A stretch of DNA of 64,000 bases from assembly GCF_010500615.1 (NCBI RefSeq), contig NZ_JAAGNX010000001.1, positions 759,531 through 823,530 of the forward strand. Direction: 5' to 3'. The notes below the pieces were generated by a model. That model was not told the origin of the DNA, did no database searches, and saw nothing but the letters and a program-made list of their open reading frames with translations. This document shows positions 44,329 through 54,385 of the stretch, one piece after another (the stretch's first letter is position 1; each line of letters begins with the position of its first letter). The DNA comes from Oceanipulchritudo coccoides (lineage in GTDB: Bacteria; Verrucomicrobiota; Verrucomicrobiia; Opitutales; Oceanipulchritudinaceae). Both the position numbers and the translations under genes were made by a program.

Positions 44329-45342
44329 ATGGACAAGGAACTTTTACCGCATCGTCGACGCAACCAGTTAACCGGGGAATGGGTACTCTGTTCACCGCAC
44401 CGGGCAACCCGTCCGTGGCTGGGCCAACAGGAGGAAGTCCACAAGGAAGAGCGCCCCGAACACGATCCATCTTGCTACTTGTGCCCCGGCAATCGCAGGG
44501 CCAACGGGGTCGACAACCCCTCCTACGAGGGGACCTATGTGTTTGAGAACGATTTTCCGGCCCTTCTGAATGAAGATCCTTCGGACGATGCTTCCGAGCA
44601 CCATCTCCTCCGCTGTGCCAATGTGCAGGGCACCTGCCGGGTTATTTGCTTTTCCCCACGGCATGATCTCACGCTTGCCAAGATGGAGCCTGCAGACATC
44701 TGCCGGGTTATTCAGACCTGGAAAGAGCAGACCGCCGAGCTTGGACAAAAATACAAGTGGGTTCAGGTTTTTGAGAACAAGGGTGCGATAATGGGCTGCT
44801 CCAATCCGCACCCGCACGGCCAGGTTTGGGCGATGGATGCCATTCCCACACTGCCCCTTCAGGAGGACGCCCGCCAGCGGGAGTATTTCGGGAATCATCA
44901 CGACCGGTTGCTCTTGAATTATGTCGAGCTTGAGATCGAGCGCAAGGAGCGCATGATTTGTCAGAATGACGATTGGGCCGTTGTTGTGCCATACTGGGCG
45001 ACATGGCCCTTTGAGACGCTCTTGCTTCCCCGTTTCAAGATCAGTCGGATGACCGAGTTAACGACAAACAAAGCGGAGTCTCTCGCTGTTGTCATGAAGG
45101 AATTACTACAGAGATATGACGGCCTGTTTTCATGTGACTTTCCCTATTCGATGGGTTGGCACGGTGCTCCGTTCAATGGGTCGGCTGGCGAACATTGGCA
45201 ACTGCACGCACATTTTTATCCGCCACTTTTGAGGTCAGCCACCGTGAAGAAATTCATGGTTGGGTTTGAGATGATGGCTGAGCCGCAGCGTGATATCACA
45301 CCGGAAACCGCGGCGGATCGCCTGCGGGAAGTTAAACTTTAA
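44329..45342 (+). CDS. galT: galactose-1-phosphate uridylyltransferase
   Basis: A 337-residue enzyme with zinc ligands in YLCPGN and the active-site triad [10 protein letters not shown], where His163 becomes uridylylated. The C-terminal HAHFYP motif binds the metal. It swaps UMP between UDP-glucose and galactose-1-phosphate. Only six bases separate it from galK. Confidence 0.95.
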   Translation: MDKELLPHRRRNQLTGEWVLCSPHRATRPWLGQQEEVHKEERPEHDPSCYLCPGNRRANGVDNPSYEGTYVFENDFPALLNEDPSDDASEHHLLRCANVQGTCRVICFSPRHDLTLAKMEPADICRVIQTWKEQTAELGQKYKWVQVFENKGAIMGCSNPHPHGQVWAMDAIPTLPLQEDARQREYFGNHHDRLLLNYVELEIERKERMICQNDDWAVVVPYWATWPFETLLLPRFKISRMTELTTNKAESLAVVMKELLQRYDGLFSCDFPYSMGWHGAPFNGSAGEHWQLHAHFYPPLLRSATVKKFMVGFEMMAEPQRDITPETAADRLREVKL

Positions 45343-45367
45343 CAACAACCAAATTGGAAACAGAACA

Positions 45368-46345
45368 ATGAAAGTACTAGTAACAGGTGGGGCCGGATAC
45401 ATTGGAAGCGTCGCAACGGAGATTCTCCTGCGCGAGGGGTATGATGTCCTGGTCTTCGACAATCTCCAGCAGGGTCACAAGGAGGCGGTTTCCGAAGGGG
45501 CCTCGTTCATTGAGGGTGACCTTAGCCAGTATGAGCAGATTGAGGCGGCCATTGCCGGATTCAAGCCGGATGCCGTGATGCACTTTGCCGCCAATTCGCT
45601 TGTTGGCGAATCCATGCAGGAGCCATTTCTTTATCTGAATGACAATGTCGTCAATGCGCTCAACCTGCTGAAGGCAATGGAAGCGCATGGAGTGGGGAAA
45701 ATCATCCTCTCCTCCACGGCCAACCTCTTTGCCGATCCCCTGAAGATGCCGATTGAGGAAGACGAGCGGATCATTCCGGGCAGTCCCTATGGTGAATCCA
45801 AGGGAATCATCGAACGGTTCCTTCATTGGCTTTCGATTACCAAGGGGCTCAAGTTTGCTTGCCTCCGCTATTTCAATGCGGCCGGCGCAACGGAGTTGCA
45901 TGGCGAAGATCATGATCCCGAGTTGCACCTGATCCCGATCATTCTGCAGGTTGCTCTGGGGCAGCGTGAAAAGGTCTTCATGTTCGGAGACGATTACGAT
46001 ACGCCCGACGGCACCTGCATCCGCGACTACATTCATATCGAGGACCTGATTTCCGCCCATATTCTGGCGCTTGAATCCCTTGATGCCGGAAACCGCACCT
46101 ACAACCTCGGTAATGGCAAGGGATTCTCGGTCAAGGAAGTCATCGAGGCCGCCCGGAAGATTACGGGTCATCCCATTCCGGCCGACATCGCGCCGCGCCG
46201 CGCCGGTGATCCGGCAACCCTCGTGGCCGGTTCGGATAAGATCAAATCCGAACTGGGTTGGAATCCCAAGTTCACCGACATCGAGTCGATCATCGAGACC
46301 GCTTGGAAGTGGCATTCCGCCCATCCCGATGGATATGGCGGGTAA
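45368..46345 (+). CDS. galE: UDP-glucose 4-epimerase
   Basis: The ATG at 45368 starts at the Rossmann motif ([16 protein letters not shown]); the longer frame is not needed. The 325-residue protein has SSTANLFAD with catalytic Ser/Thr and the YxxxK in SPYGESKG, and RYFNAAGA. It converts UDP-galactose to UDP-glucose with bound NAD. A large antisense frame exists but is a shadow. Confidence 0.95.
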   Translation: MKVLVTGGAGYIGSVATEILLREGYDVLVFDNLQQGHKEAVSEGASFIEGDLSQYEQIEAAIAGFKPDAVMHFAANSLVGESMQEPFLYLNDNVVNALNLLKAMEAHGVGKIILSSTANLFADPLKMPIEEDERIIPGSPYGESKGIIERFLHWLSITKGLKFACLRYFNAAGATELHGEDHDPELHLIPIILQVALGQREKVFMFGDDYDTPDGTCIRDYIHIEDLISAHILALESLDAGNRTYNLGNGKGFSVKEVIEAARKITGHPIPADIAPRRAGDPATLVAGSDKIKSELGWNPKFTDIESIIETAWKWHSAHPDGYGG

Positions 46346-46375
46346 AGTAAATGACAATCCCTCTTTGCACCAATC

Positions 46376-47266
46376 ATGAAATCCATACTCCTTAAACTTG
46401 TTGCCGCTCTTTGGCTTATTCCTCCTGCTTTCCTTGTAGCCGGTCCGCCGGAACCGCCGTCCGGATGGACCGAAGGGTATGTCATGGCAAATGGGATACG
46501 TCTGCATTACTGGCGGACAGGAGGAGACAAGCCGGTAATGGTCATGGCCCACGGGTTTTCCGACGATGGCTTGTGCTGGACCCAACTGGCCGTGGAGCTG
46601 ACGGATCAGTTTGACCTGATCCTTTTTGACGCGCGCGGGCACGGCTTGTCTGATGCGCCCAACCGGTCAGATCCAGCGGATGCCCAGGTCGAGGATCTTG
46701 CCGGTTTGATCAAGGCCCTTGAGCTCAAGAATCCAATTCTCATGGGACATTCAATGGGAAGCGCCTCCGTTGCCTGGTTTGCCGCACGCTACCCGGATGT
46801 CCCCAAGGCGATTATTCTCGAGGACCCGCGCCTCGTGGGAAGGTCTCCGCTTTCAAGTGGGGAAGTATCCGAGGAGGATCTCAAAAAGCGCGCCGCCACG
46901 ATACTGGAACAGAACAACAAGACTTACGATGAGATTGTTGAACACGGCCTGAAACAAAATCCTTCCTGGGGTGAAGCGGAAATCCGCATTTGGGCGGCCT
47001 CCAAACAGCGTCATCATCCCAATCTCGTTTACCGTACTTTCTCCCAGGACCGTCCTTCAACCAGTGACCTCTTCAAAAAGATCACCTGCCCGACGCTGAT
47101 CCTCAAGGCGGATGCAGGGGAGAAGCTCCGCCGTGAAAACGAGCAGGTCGCCGCACATCTGAAGAATGGCAAGCTTGTGCACATCGAAAGCGCTGGGCAC
47201 AATGTCCGACGCGAACAGAAGGAACGCCTGCTGCAGGCGCTCATGCCTTTCCTTCACAGTCTTTGA
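46376..47266 (+). CDS. secreted alpha/beta hydrolase
   Basis: A 296-residue protein with a signal peptide (MKSILLKLVAALWLIPPAF). The alpha/beta-hydrolase core shows AHGFSDDGLCW, RGHGLSD, the nucleophile elbow GHSMGSA (Ser126) and the late catalytic His in ESAGHNVR. Substrate unknown: an ester or lactone hydrolase. It lies 30 nt after galE in the same direction and is followed by a strong terminator, so it may be the last gene of the gal operon. Confidence 0.8.
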   Translation: MKSILLKLVAALWLIPPAFLVAGPPEPPSGWTEGYVMANGIRLHYWRTGGDKPVMVMAHGFSDDGLCWTQLAVELTDQFDLILFDARGHGLSDAPNRSDPADAQVEDLAGLIKALELKNPILMGHSMGSASVAWFAARYPDVPKAIILEDPRLVGRSPLSSGEVSEEDLKKRAATILEQNNKTYDEIVEHGLKQNPSWGEAEIRIWAASKQRHHPNLVYRTFSQDRPSTSDLFKKITCPTLILKADAGEKLRRENEQVAAHLKNGKLVHIESAGHNVRREQKERLLQALMPFLHSL

Positions 47267-47287
47267 GTCATCAGGGTGATTAACGAA

Positions 47288-47322
47288 AAACCCGTCACCA
47301 GTACTGGTGACGGGTTTGTTTT
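47288..47322 (+). terminator. strong rho-independent terminator of the gal operon
   Basis: A perfect 15-bp palindrome, AAACCCGTCACCAGT with ACTGGTGACGGGTTT (47288-47317), is followed by GTTTTTAAA. Confidence 0.9.
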
Positions 47323-47367
47323 TAAACGATTCTATTTAAAGGAGAAAAGCTCTTGCAGGGCAACTTT

Positions 47368-47715
47368 CTAGTTGTCGCCTATCTTGTCTTTCTTGCTCAT
47401 TTTCATTTTCTTGTCGGCCTTGTCCTTCATTCCCTTTTTATCCTTTTTGCCTTTTTTGGCGGTAGCGCCGCCAACTTCGTCCTCGGAAAGGACGCCGTCT
47501 CCATTTGCGTCGCGCTCCTTGAAGGTTGCCATTGATGCCTCGGTATCAAAGGCCTTCCCCTTTTTCTTCGCCTGTTTTTTGTCCCGGTTCATCCATTCGG
47601 ATTCCGATACCTGCCCATCCGAATTCTTGTCCAAGGCATCAAAGAAACTCCATTCCTGGGCGTTAACGCTTGTCGAAAGCAGCGCGATGGCTGCGAGGGT
47701 CATTAGTTTTTTCAT
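47368..47715 (-). CDS. secreted EF-hand protein with Lys-rich tail
   Basis: A 115-residue protein with a signal peptide (MKKLMTLAAIALLSTSVNA), two canonical EF-hand loops (DKNSDGQVSESE and DANGDGVLSEDE) and a C-terminal Lys-rich tail (many KKDKK steps). It is likely a calcium-binding protein at the envelope. It lies downstream of the esterase gene on the same strand. Confidence 0.8.
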   Translation of the reverse strand: MKKLMTLAAIALLSTSVNAQEWSFFDALDKNSDGQVSESEWMNRDKKQAKKKGKAFDTEASMATFKERDANGDGVLSEDEVGGATAKKGKKDKKGMKDKADKKMKMSKKDKIGDN

Positions 47716-47748
47716 TTTGTGTTATCCTTTTTTGGTTTGTTGAAATGA

Positions 47749-50700
47749 TCAGGGTTTTTTGATGATGCGAATTCTGAAGAAATCCGCGCCGGAAGCTGCC
47801 AGCACTTGAAATGTGACAGGGCTAACCACGTCGCTGTCCAGTGCGTCGATCGATTGCCACATGCCCTGCAAGTCCGGCGAGTAGTCGAGAATGTAGAGGC
47901 GCCCACCGGTTTCGATGGAAGGACTGATTTCAAACTGGCCTGCGCCGGTCCATGAAAGGAGCAAATTCAGGAAATCTGAGGGATCATCTCCCTGTGTTCC
48001 CGCGACATACTCGGAGTAGTTGCTTTGCCCGTCCCCGTCGAGGTCAAGGGCCCCGTCGGATTTCAGGTCCGGATTGAGTCCCCAGCTTTCCTCGATGGTA
48101 TTGGGAATGCCATCCCCATCCATGTCGGATCCAGCGGCCTGGGTAAAGGCAATGTTGTCAATGTTGAATGCGCTGGTGGTATTGTCTGCATTCGCGATGA
48201 CGATCTGGAAAGTCGCGCTCTCGGAATTTGCGAGGGTGTAGTCATCAAGCACCGTCAGGTCCGCATCCACGTCGGCATAGTCCCCGGTGTTGCCGAGGAC
48301 ATCCCCGGTGTTGCCGATGAATGAAAACACGGAAGGCGTTCCCGATAAATCAAGGTCACCGGATTGGTAGCTCACATCCATGTCCTTTGCGGCTGGCGCA
48401 AACGCCCGGCTGTAGTCAAAGCGAAGGGAATCGAGGACAATGTCGCCACCCGTGTTGTTGGTGATGGTAAGGGTAAGGGTGCTTTGTTCTGCGTTGGAGG
48501 TCTGGAGTTTGACGGCATTGGCCGTCAACGGGCTGTCCGGGAAAGGAAGGGTGCCAAATGAATCGTCAGTGGAGTTGGCATTCGTCTTGACCTCCTTGCC
48601 CCCGGCTATCGAGCCGGAAATCCCCGGCAAGACATAATCCGGTGTGGTGTCGGGGGTGGACGGGTTGGTGCCCTCATCCGGGGTATGCCATGCGAGGAGT
48701 ATGGGGGAACTCGCGGACTCATAACCGGGTGTGGTGACAACCACGGAATCCGAGGCGGCCGTTATGTTGCCGAGGGAATCACGCATGGTCACGGTGTAGG
48801 CGTATGTCGTCTGGGGAAGCAGTCCTGTATCGGTATAGTCAATACTGGATTGCCATCCGCTGCTTGTCCCGCCGAAGTTACCCGTCGTCTCTGTGAAGAA
48901 GTATTCAACGGTGCCAACACTTGTCAGGCCTGTGACGGAAGACATGGTGACCTCATTCGGACTGCCAGGGTTCGGCACGGCGGAGAATTCCGCCGGATCG
49001 GGGCTTAAGGGTAGGGCGGCCAGGTCGAAGACTTGAATCCCTCCGATGGCTGCGTCTTCCCCAGCAATATTATCCAGTGTAAAAGTAACCGCATCATCGC
49101 TGTAAGGCCCGAAGACGACAAAGGTCGCTTCCGGATAATCAGCGGCCGGCGGCGACGTTTGGCTGGTCCGCTGCAAAGGATAGTTGAAGTAGTGAAAGAC
49201 CGGTGAAGGGTCTGTTAACCTGACCAGCGAACTGTGCATCAGGTCAGGCGACTGGAAATAGAAGGTCGAGGCGCCGTCGGTGATCGTTGCCCCGGTGTTT
49301 CCGGGGGTCGCCTTGTTGATCACGTAGGACTTTCCGTTCCCGTCGGGGATGGGATCCCCGTTTGTATCAAGCGGGAATTCATAGGTGGGCTTTTCCCCGG
49401 TCAGGTAGACAATCGCGTAATACCCGTTTGGAAAATCCGTATTCAGGTTACTGAGAGTGACGCTTACCGGCCCGGATGTCGATGCCGTCCGGTTCAAACC
49501 GGCTTCCATGGGCGAATGCGGTCCAGCGTTAAAATTTCTTGAACCCTCTGGCTGGATCGTGCTGAGCTCAACCGAGCTGGTTGAGCCGTCGTCGAGTATC
49601 AAGGATCCCGCTGATGCCGTTCCAGTGGTGTTGTTCCAGTTTCCGGCAAGGGTGCCGAGTGATTCAACTCCGAATGATTCCGAGGAATCGATCAACTGTG
49701 CATTGACCGCGCTTTCATAGAAATTGAGGCTGAGGATTTTTTCGGAAGGGAGGCTGCGGTCGCGCCGCCTTTGCTGAACCATCCATTTGAGAAAGTCATC
49801 ATCCCCGATCTTGGCGGGCTCCCCGGCAATGCCGTGCGTGAATCCCGGGAAAACCGTGAACTTCGCTTCCGATCCGGAGCGGGTCAGATACTCGCTCATT
49901 TCCTTGGCGGGCCGGATATTGACGGTCTGGTCCTGGTCCCCGTGGAAGATCCAGAAGGGGACATGGTTCTGGGTCATGGCGAGCGCCAGCGAGCGGTCGT
50001 AGCTTCCGGTGTTGCCGGCCATCACGCCGACAGCGCTGAAGGTGTTGCGTCCGCTTTCAAGCTCGCTGAGGGTCCAGCGCCAGACACCGGCGGCACCCAT
50101 GCTGTAGCCCGATGCATAGACCCGGTCTTCGTCGACTTTGAATTCTGTCTTCAGGTAATTCAGAAGCAGATTCATCTCCGAGAGGTTCCATCCACCATTG
50201 GAGCGGGGCCTGACGGCAATCAATTGGAAGGGATTGCCGGGCTCAAACTCAGTTCCCTGATTTACCCGCAACTTCGAAACGTGCTCATTCTGGTTTCCCG
50301 CACCATGCAAATGGATGAGAAGCGGCAGCTCAGGAGATGCATCGAAGGTCTGCGGAAGATAGAGGAGGAATTTGTCCGCCACTTTGGATGTGTCGATATT
50401 CACACCGTCGGGCAGCTTGATGATCATCTGCTCGGCCCGTGGCAGGTCCGCCACCGAGTTGACCGGGATGATTGTCATGGTCTCGCTGTCGAGAGAACCG
50501 TCGTTGTTGGTCAGACGCACCCAGTAGTTGGTGGTCTCCGTCAAATTCGGGGTGGTGTATCCAATTTGGGTTGCCCCGGATATTGGCTGGGAGGTATCAC
50601 CCTTGGTTCCCGCATACCATTGGTAAGTGTAATTCACATTGTTGGGAACATCGAGCGTCAGCTCGTCGCTCTGTCCCGTCCAGATGTAGACTGTCTCGGT

Positions 50701-50802
50701 CTGGTAAAGGATTGAGGGAAGGGCAGCCTGGGCGGCAACACCCGATACCAAGGCAAGAAGCATGGCCCAGATTCCCTGGGAGGTGAGGTGGCGAATTTTC
50801 AT
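47749..50802 (-). CDS. large secreted alpha/beta hydrolase (carbohydrate esterase/PHB-depolymerase-like)
   Basis: A 1017-residue protein: a signal peptide, an Ig-like domain (40-115), then a lipase-fold esterase (130-345) with nucleophile Ser234 in GYSMGAAG, Asp289 or Asp291 in FHGDQDQ, and His323 in FTHG. Beta domains follow. Near the C-terminus are TSP3-type calcium repeats (DMDGDGIPNTIEESWG, DLDGDGQSNYSEY). The esterase core resembles PHB depolymerases and feruloyl/acetyl esterases. It may deacylate a polysaccharide. Confidence 0.75.
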   Translation of the reverse strand: MKIRHLTSQGIWAMLLALVSGVAAQAALPSILYQTETVYIWTGQSDELTLDVPNNVNYTYQWYAGTKGDTSQPISGATQIGYTTPNLTETTNYWVRLTNNDGSLDSETMTIIPVNSVADLPRAEQMIIKLPDGVNIDTSKVADKFLLYLPQTFDASPELPLLIHLHGAGNQNEHVSKLRVNQGTEFEPGNPFQLIAVRPRSNGGWNLSEMNLLLNYLKTEFKVDEDRVYASGYSMGAAGVWRWTLSELESGRNTFSAVGVMAGNTGSYDRSLALAMTQNHVPFWIFHGDQDQTVNIRPAKEMSEYLTRSGSEAKFTVFPGFTHGIAGEPAKIGDDDFLKWMVQQRRRDRSLPSEKILSLNFYESAVNAQLIDSSESFGVESLGTLAGNWNNTTGTASAGSLILDDGSTSSVELSTIQPEGSRNFNAGPHSPMEAGLNRTASTSGPVSVTLSNLNTDFPNGYYAIVYLTGEKPTYEFPLDTNGDPIPDGNGKSYVINKATPGNTGATITDGASTFYFQSPDLMHSSLVRLTDPSPVFHYFNYPLQRTSQTSPPAADYPEATFVVFGPYSDDAVTFTLDNIAGEDAAIGGIQVFDLAALPLSPDPAEFSAVPNPGSPNEVTMSSVTGLTSVGTVEYFFTETTGNFGGTSSGWQSSIDYTDTGLLPQTTYAYTVTMRDSLGNITAASDSVVVTTPGYESASSPILLAWHTPDEGTNPSTPDTTPDYVLPGISGSIAGGKEVKTNANSTDDSFGTLPFPDSPLTANAVKLQTSNAEQSTLTLTITNNTGGDIVLDSLRFDYSRAFAPAAKDMDVSYQSGDLDLSGTPSVFSFIGNTGDVLGNTGDYADVDADLTVLDDYTLANSESATFQIVIANADNTTSAFNIDNIAFTQAAGSDMDGDGIPNTIEESWGLNPDLKSDGALDLDGDGQSNYSEYVAGTQGDDPSDFLNLLLSWTGAGQFEISPSIETGGRLYILDYSPDLQGMWQSIDALDSDVVSPVTFQVLAASGADFFRIRIIKKP

Positions 50803-50825
50803 GGTTTTCGGGATTGGATGTAAAC

Positions 50826-53800
50826 TTACTGCTTCAAAAGGACCGTTTCAGCCGAGCTGAAGTCGTATACCCAGCGGTTTCCAAAAATGTATGACCAGGA
50901 CCCGCTTTCAAAATCGTAGATCCATGGAAATTCCATCCAGGCCCATCCGGAAGTATCCGTGTAATTGTAGTCATTTCCTGATGACAGCTCACGGGCCTGT
51001 AAATTTCCGAAAAAATAAAACCATGAACCGGCATCGGCATTGTAAGCCCAGTTGTCATCGTGCCAGATAAATCCGGTGGCGAAGACGGGTGGGGGAGGGG
51101 GTCTCTTGACGGTCAGGATCCGCACGGCTCCCGCCGGAATATTGATGGCAATTGCATCGGCACTGCTTTCCAATGTGCCGAGCGGGACCTCCTGTGAACC
51201 GAACTGGTCGAAGACTTCCCACTTTCCTTGAGTACTGCCGAGTTTCAATTGCACGGTGCGATTTGTCGGAGTGAGCAAGTTCGAATCCAGCAGCGCGACA
51301 AAGTAGGTGTCCGGGTCGTCCTTCTGTTGTGTGACCTGCCAGAAGCATTCGTTGTCCACGTAAAACAGTTGGTTGCCGCGCTGGGTCACCAGCTCATTCA
51401 TAATGGAGTCCCTGGCCTCTTCCAGACTGGCAAATTCGCTCCATGTGTCGCCATTTGTTTGATACGCCCGGTTGCACCATGGCAGAGCCTCGAGCTCTGC
51501 CCGCGTGGCATAGGGAACGATCGGCGAAAATCCACTGGGCGAGGTGGGGAGAAGGTTATCCCAGCGCCTTTTTGCATTGAGGAGGATGGCGGTCCCGTCG
51601 ACATCGGGAACATCCGTGTAGGCGTCCCAGCAAGCCAGCCGATTGATGACATAATTCCTGGCTGGGGGCGCATACTTGTAGTAATCGTGATTGATGCTCT
51701 GCTCACGGAGACGGATAAAATTCGGATCGTGAAGGGCTGCCGCGACCGGTGAGAGGCCCTTGAGCTGATCGCGTTCAGGCGAGTTGGGATATACACCGCT
51801 TTCCACCAGACGGAGGAAGTTCCAGATGCCCTGACGGTAAGGGTTACTCCACTTCAACGCGGGGTCGTTGGTGTCTCCAAGCAGATACATCGGGTTGTCC
51901 CGGTTGATGATTGAGGTGATCCTGAATGAATTGGCGCCCATCAGATACTGGGAAAACAAGTGCCGGAAGACGACATGGCCATTGCGCATGCCGCCAAACT
52001 CGACAACCCGGTTGGCGGCAAGGTTGTCCCCAATCGAATTGCAGCCCCAGTTCTCCACGTCACCATTGAGCCACAGTCCCACTCGCTCGGCGAAGCTCAG
52101 GTCGGGCACTGTGACGTTTGAGTTCTCGACCCCGAGGGTCAGGACATCCTTGTAGGCGGGGAACAGGGCGCTGGCCTTGTCCGGTGCAAGTGCGGAAAAA
52201 ATGGCCCCCTTGCCACACAGCATGAAATAGGGCGGGGCCACTCCGAGTTGCGCGGAGCGGGCGAGCAGGGCGTCCATGTGGGGAATATATTCATCGATAT
52301 AGGTGCTTTCCCGGAGCTCCTTTGAACGGGCCAGCATGTAGGTTTCTCCCTCGAAGATGGAAGCTTCGAAGCAGTCAGCGAGCGTTTCCGGGTCGATGAA
52401 AATCCGTGACCCGTGCCCGACGATAAACATGAAGTGCACCTTTCGCTCAGCGAGGGCCCGACTGAAGTCAGTGAGGGCTTGCCGGAGGTCGATCGCCCCG
52501 TTGTTGGTCATCCGGTCCACTAACCCGTCAATGTCCCCGATTGAGGAGACAAACTTGACCCGCTCCGGTTGGTATCCGGAAACTCCACCCAGTTCGTCGC
52601 GCCATTCCTGGACGGCGTTGCGGATCGAGTTGGCCCGCGAGCGGATATTCGATTCTGTCATACGCCATCCCATGGAGCCGTTCATGGTACCGATGTAATA
52701 AATCGGTTTTCCCGCGACTGCCTCTGTGCCGGAAAAATTCTGAATATCCGCGTGGAGTTCATCCAGCGCATCGCGGACTTCCCTTAAGACGCCCCGGCCA
52801 TCGATCGTCTTGGCGTCCGTTGTCCACTGGCCCGTTGACAGGTCGACAAGATAGAAGTGATCATCCCCGTTTGGCGGCCCTGCAAGAATCATCTTGTCGA
52901 GCCCGCCGTTGCGGTCCTCGAGGCGTGCCCCGTCGGTGAAGTGATAGAGGGTGTGTGCGTATCCGTGATCGGTCGGACGGAAGACCCGGAACCTGTTCAG
53001 GTCGACGCTGTTTCGCGTGTCATAATTTACCAGATACAAATCATCCCCGTAAATGGTCAGCATTTCCGGCCCGGGATAATTGTTCCAATCCCTGAAATCG
53101 CCGGGAACACCCTGTTGCAGGAGGTATTTGCCCGTATTGGTGGTCTCGGAAACATTTTCGTAGTGGAGTTCCAGATCCAAGGCTTCCCCGGCAGGGAGCA
53201 TTGTCGAAAGGAGCCGGGTTCGCGCACCATCTTCCGGATGAAGAACGCCCCAGTGGGCGACGAGCTCGTCGTCCCCGTCGCCGTCCATGTCGTAGGCCCA
53301 TGGCAACTGCTTGTCGGTCCAGCCAAATGCCTCCTGGATGTTGTTGTAATTCAGCCCGTTTGAGCCCCAGTAGGCCGGTCGTTCCATCGTGTCCAAATCC
53401 GTGATCTCAAAGTAGTTTCCCCCGCTGAAATTCAACTCGTCGTAAAAGGAAATGACCTCGTCCCCGCCGATTCCGTCGTAGTTGCCCACCACTACACGCC
53501 GTATCACGCCCGGAACACTGCTCCTTGTCGAAGGGGGGAAGATCGTTCCCACCGTTGTTCCGTCTTCGGCAAGTATATAGATCCGGCCATTCACTCCACC
53601 TGTGACGATCCGGATTTCCCCGGCACTGTTCTTGCCCGTGTCCGCCGAATACAGCGCTCCCGGGAATCCGGTCCCCGTTTGTGGCGTCCAGTCGCCCAGC
53701 AGCACGCCGTCCCTGGACAGGATCCGCAGGTGGCCGTCTGTTCCGGGTAAAAGCACCTCTTCCCCGGGGTTGGCACTGTTGGCCTCCCCGGTCGCTAGCA

Positions 53801-54068
53801 TGATGCCAAAACTCGTCGGCGGAGTATATTGCCACAGCTGGTTGTTCTCCTCCGGATCCGAGATGGCCGGTCGGTCAAAGGCGATCACCTTCCCGTTCAC
53901 CGTCATACCCACCACATAATCCTTCGCCCCCACTGCATCAAAGTCCGCCGTCCGCACATGGATCAGGTTTTCCCCCTGTGTGGTGTAGGGCTGGAAGGTG
54001 CTCTGCCCACTCAGGACGCCTGCAGCAGTTGTTGAGAGTAATAAAATCAGGCTTTGGGCTAGCTTCAT
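50826..54068 (-). CDS. large secreted beta-propeller protein, candidate lambda-carrageenase-like (GH150) enzyme
   Basis: A 1080-residue protein with a signal peptide (MKLAQSLILLLSTTAAGVL). Residues 20-400 form a beta-propeller-like region with FG-GAP/VCBS-type loops (VVVGNYDGIGGDE, DMDGDGDDELVAHWG). Residues 450-960 form an alpha/beta part without a known catalytic signature (HFMFIVGHGSRIFID, LACWDAYTDVPDVDG). The C-terminal 85 residues are a W-rich module (GWAWMEFPWIYDFESGSW). An N-terminal propeller joined to a unique C-terminal part is what is described for lambda-carrageenase. With sulfatase and galactose genes nearby, that identity is attractive but unproven. Confidence 0.4.
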   Translation of the reverse strand: MKLAQSLILLLSTTAAGVLSGQSTFQPYTTQGENLIHVRTADFDAVGAKDYVVGMTVNGKVIAFDRPAISDPEENNQLWQYTPPTSFGIMLATGEANSANPGEEVLLPGTDGHLRILSRDGVLLGDWTPQTGTGFPGALYSADTGKNSAGEIRIVTGGVNGRIYILAEDGTTVGTIFPPSTRSSVPGVIRRVVVGNYDGIGGDEVISFYDELNFSGGNYFEITDLDTMERPAYWGSNGLNYNNIQEAFGWTDKQLPWAYDMDGDGDDELVAHWGVLHPEDGARTRLLSTMLPAGEALDLELHYENVSETTNTGKYLLQQGVPGDFRDWNNYPGPEMLTIYGDDLYLVNYDTRNSVDLNRFRVFRPTDHGYAHTLYHFTDGARLEDRNGGLDKMILAGPPNGDDHFYLVDLSTGQWTTDAKTIDGRGVLREVRDALDELHADIQNFSGTEAVAGKPIYYIGTMNGSMGWRMTESNIRSRANSIRNAVQEWRDELGGVSGYQPERVKFVSSIGDIDGLVDRMTNNGAIDLRQALTDFSRALAERKVHFMFIVGHGSRIFIDPETLADCFEASIFEGETYMLARSKELRESTYIDEYIPHMDALLARSAQLGVAPPYFMLCGKGAIFSALAPDKASALFPAYKDVLTLGVENSNVTVPDLSFAERVGLWLNGDVENWGCNSIGDNLAANRVVEFGGMRNGHVVFRHLFSQYLMGANSFRITSIINRDNPMYLLGDTNDPALKWSNPYRQGIWNFLRLVESGVYPNSPERDQLKGLSPVAAALHDPNFIRLREQSINHDYYKYAPPARNYVINRLACWDAYTDVPDVDGTAILLNAKRRWDNLLPTSPSGFSPIVPYATRAELEALPWCNRAYQTNGDTWSEFASLEEARDSIMNELVTQRGNQLFYVDNECFWQVTQQKDDPDTYFVALLDSNLLTPTNRTVQLKLGSTQGKWEVFDQFGSQEVPLGTLESSADAIAINIPAGAVRILTVKRPPPPPVFATGFIWHDDNWAYNADAGSWFYFFGNLQARELSSGNDYNYTDTSGWAWMEFPWIYDFESGSWSYIFGNRWVYDFSSAETVLLKQ

Positions 54069-54097
54069 ATATCAAGAATTAGGGTGGTGGGGTGGTT

Positions 54098-54385
54098 CTC
54101 CAGGAAGAGAGGGGGTGGACGGGAGAATCTTGATTTGCCCAAGTTGGAAGACAAGAATAAATGTAAGTGTTGCGTAAATATATAATCTTTTACATAAGGG
54201 CTGTATGGTGAAGGAGCGAAGGTGGATAAATGGATGGAGATGGGCGATTGGGCTGGTGCTGCTGCCTTCCCTGGGACAGGGGGCGGAGGTAAAGGTCGAG
54301 GATTTCAGTGGGATTCAAGCGTTCAAGATAAGGAATCTGGTGGGGACCGAGGTGAGTCTGACGAATTATGGGGCGCGGATTGTTT
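54098..54385. repeat. repeat unit, left half: galM promoter and 5' end (intact copy)
   Basis: The segment from about 54098 through the first 60 codons of galM is clearly related, with indels, to 58473-58750. Shared blocks include the TTGCGTAA element, the start ATGs (54205 and 58579) and CAGTGGGATT. This is the intact original. Confidence 0.8.
54170..54197 (+). promoter_or_regulatory. imperfect dyad in the galM promoter
   Basis: TTGCGTAAA (54170-54178) and TTTACATAA (54189-54197) form an imperfect dyad (7 of 9 positions) with a 10-nt spacer that contains TATAAT, 8 nt before the galM ATG. A degenerate copy is seen at 58544-58571. It may be an operator of the LacI-type regulator at 61264. Confidence 0.4.

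Noticed and set aside
45377-46642. 421-codon antisense frame across galE
   Set aside because: A shadow of the galE reading frame and the next gene; no protein-like domain or ribosome site.
49771-50715. 314-codon plus-strand frame opposite the esterase
   Set aside because: A shadow of the minus-strand gene, which has signal peptide, nucleophile Ser and His.
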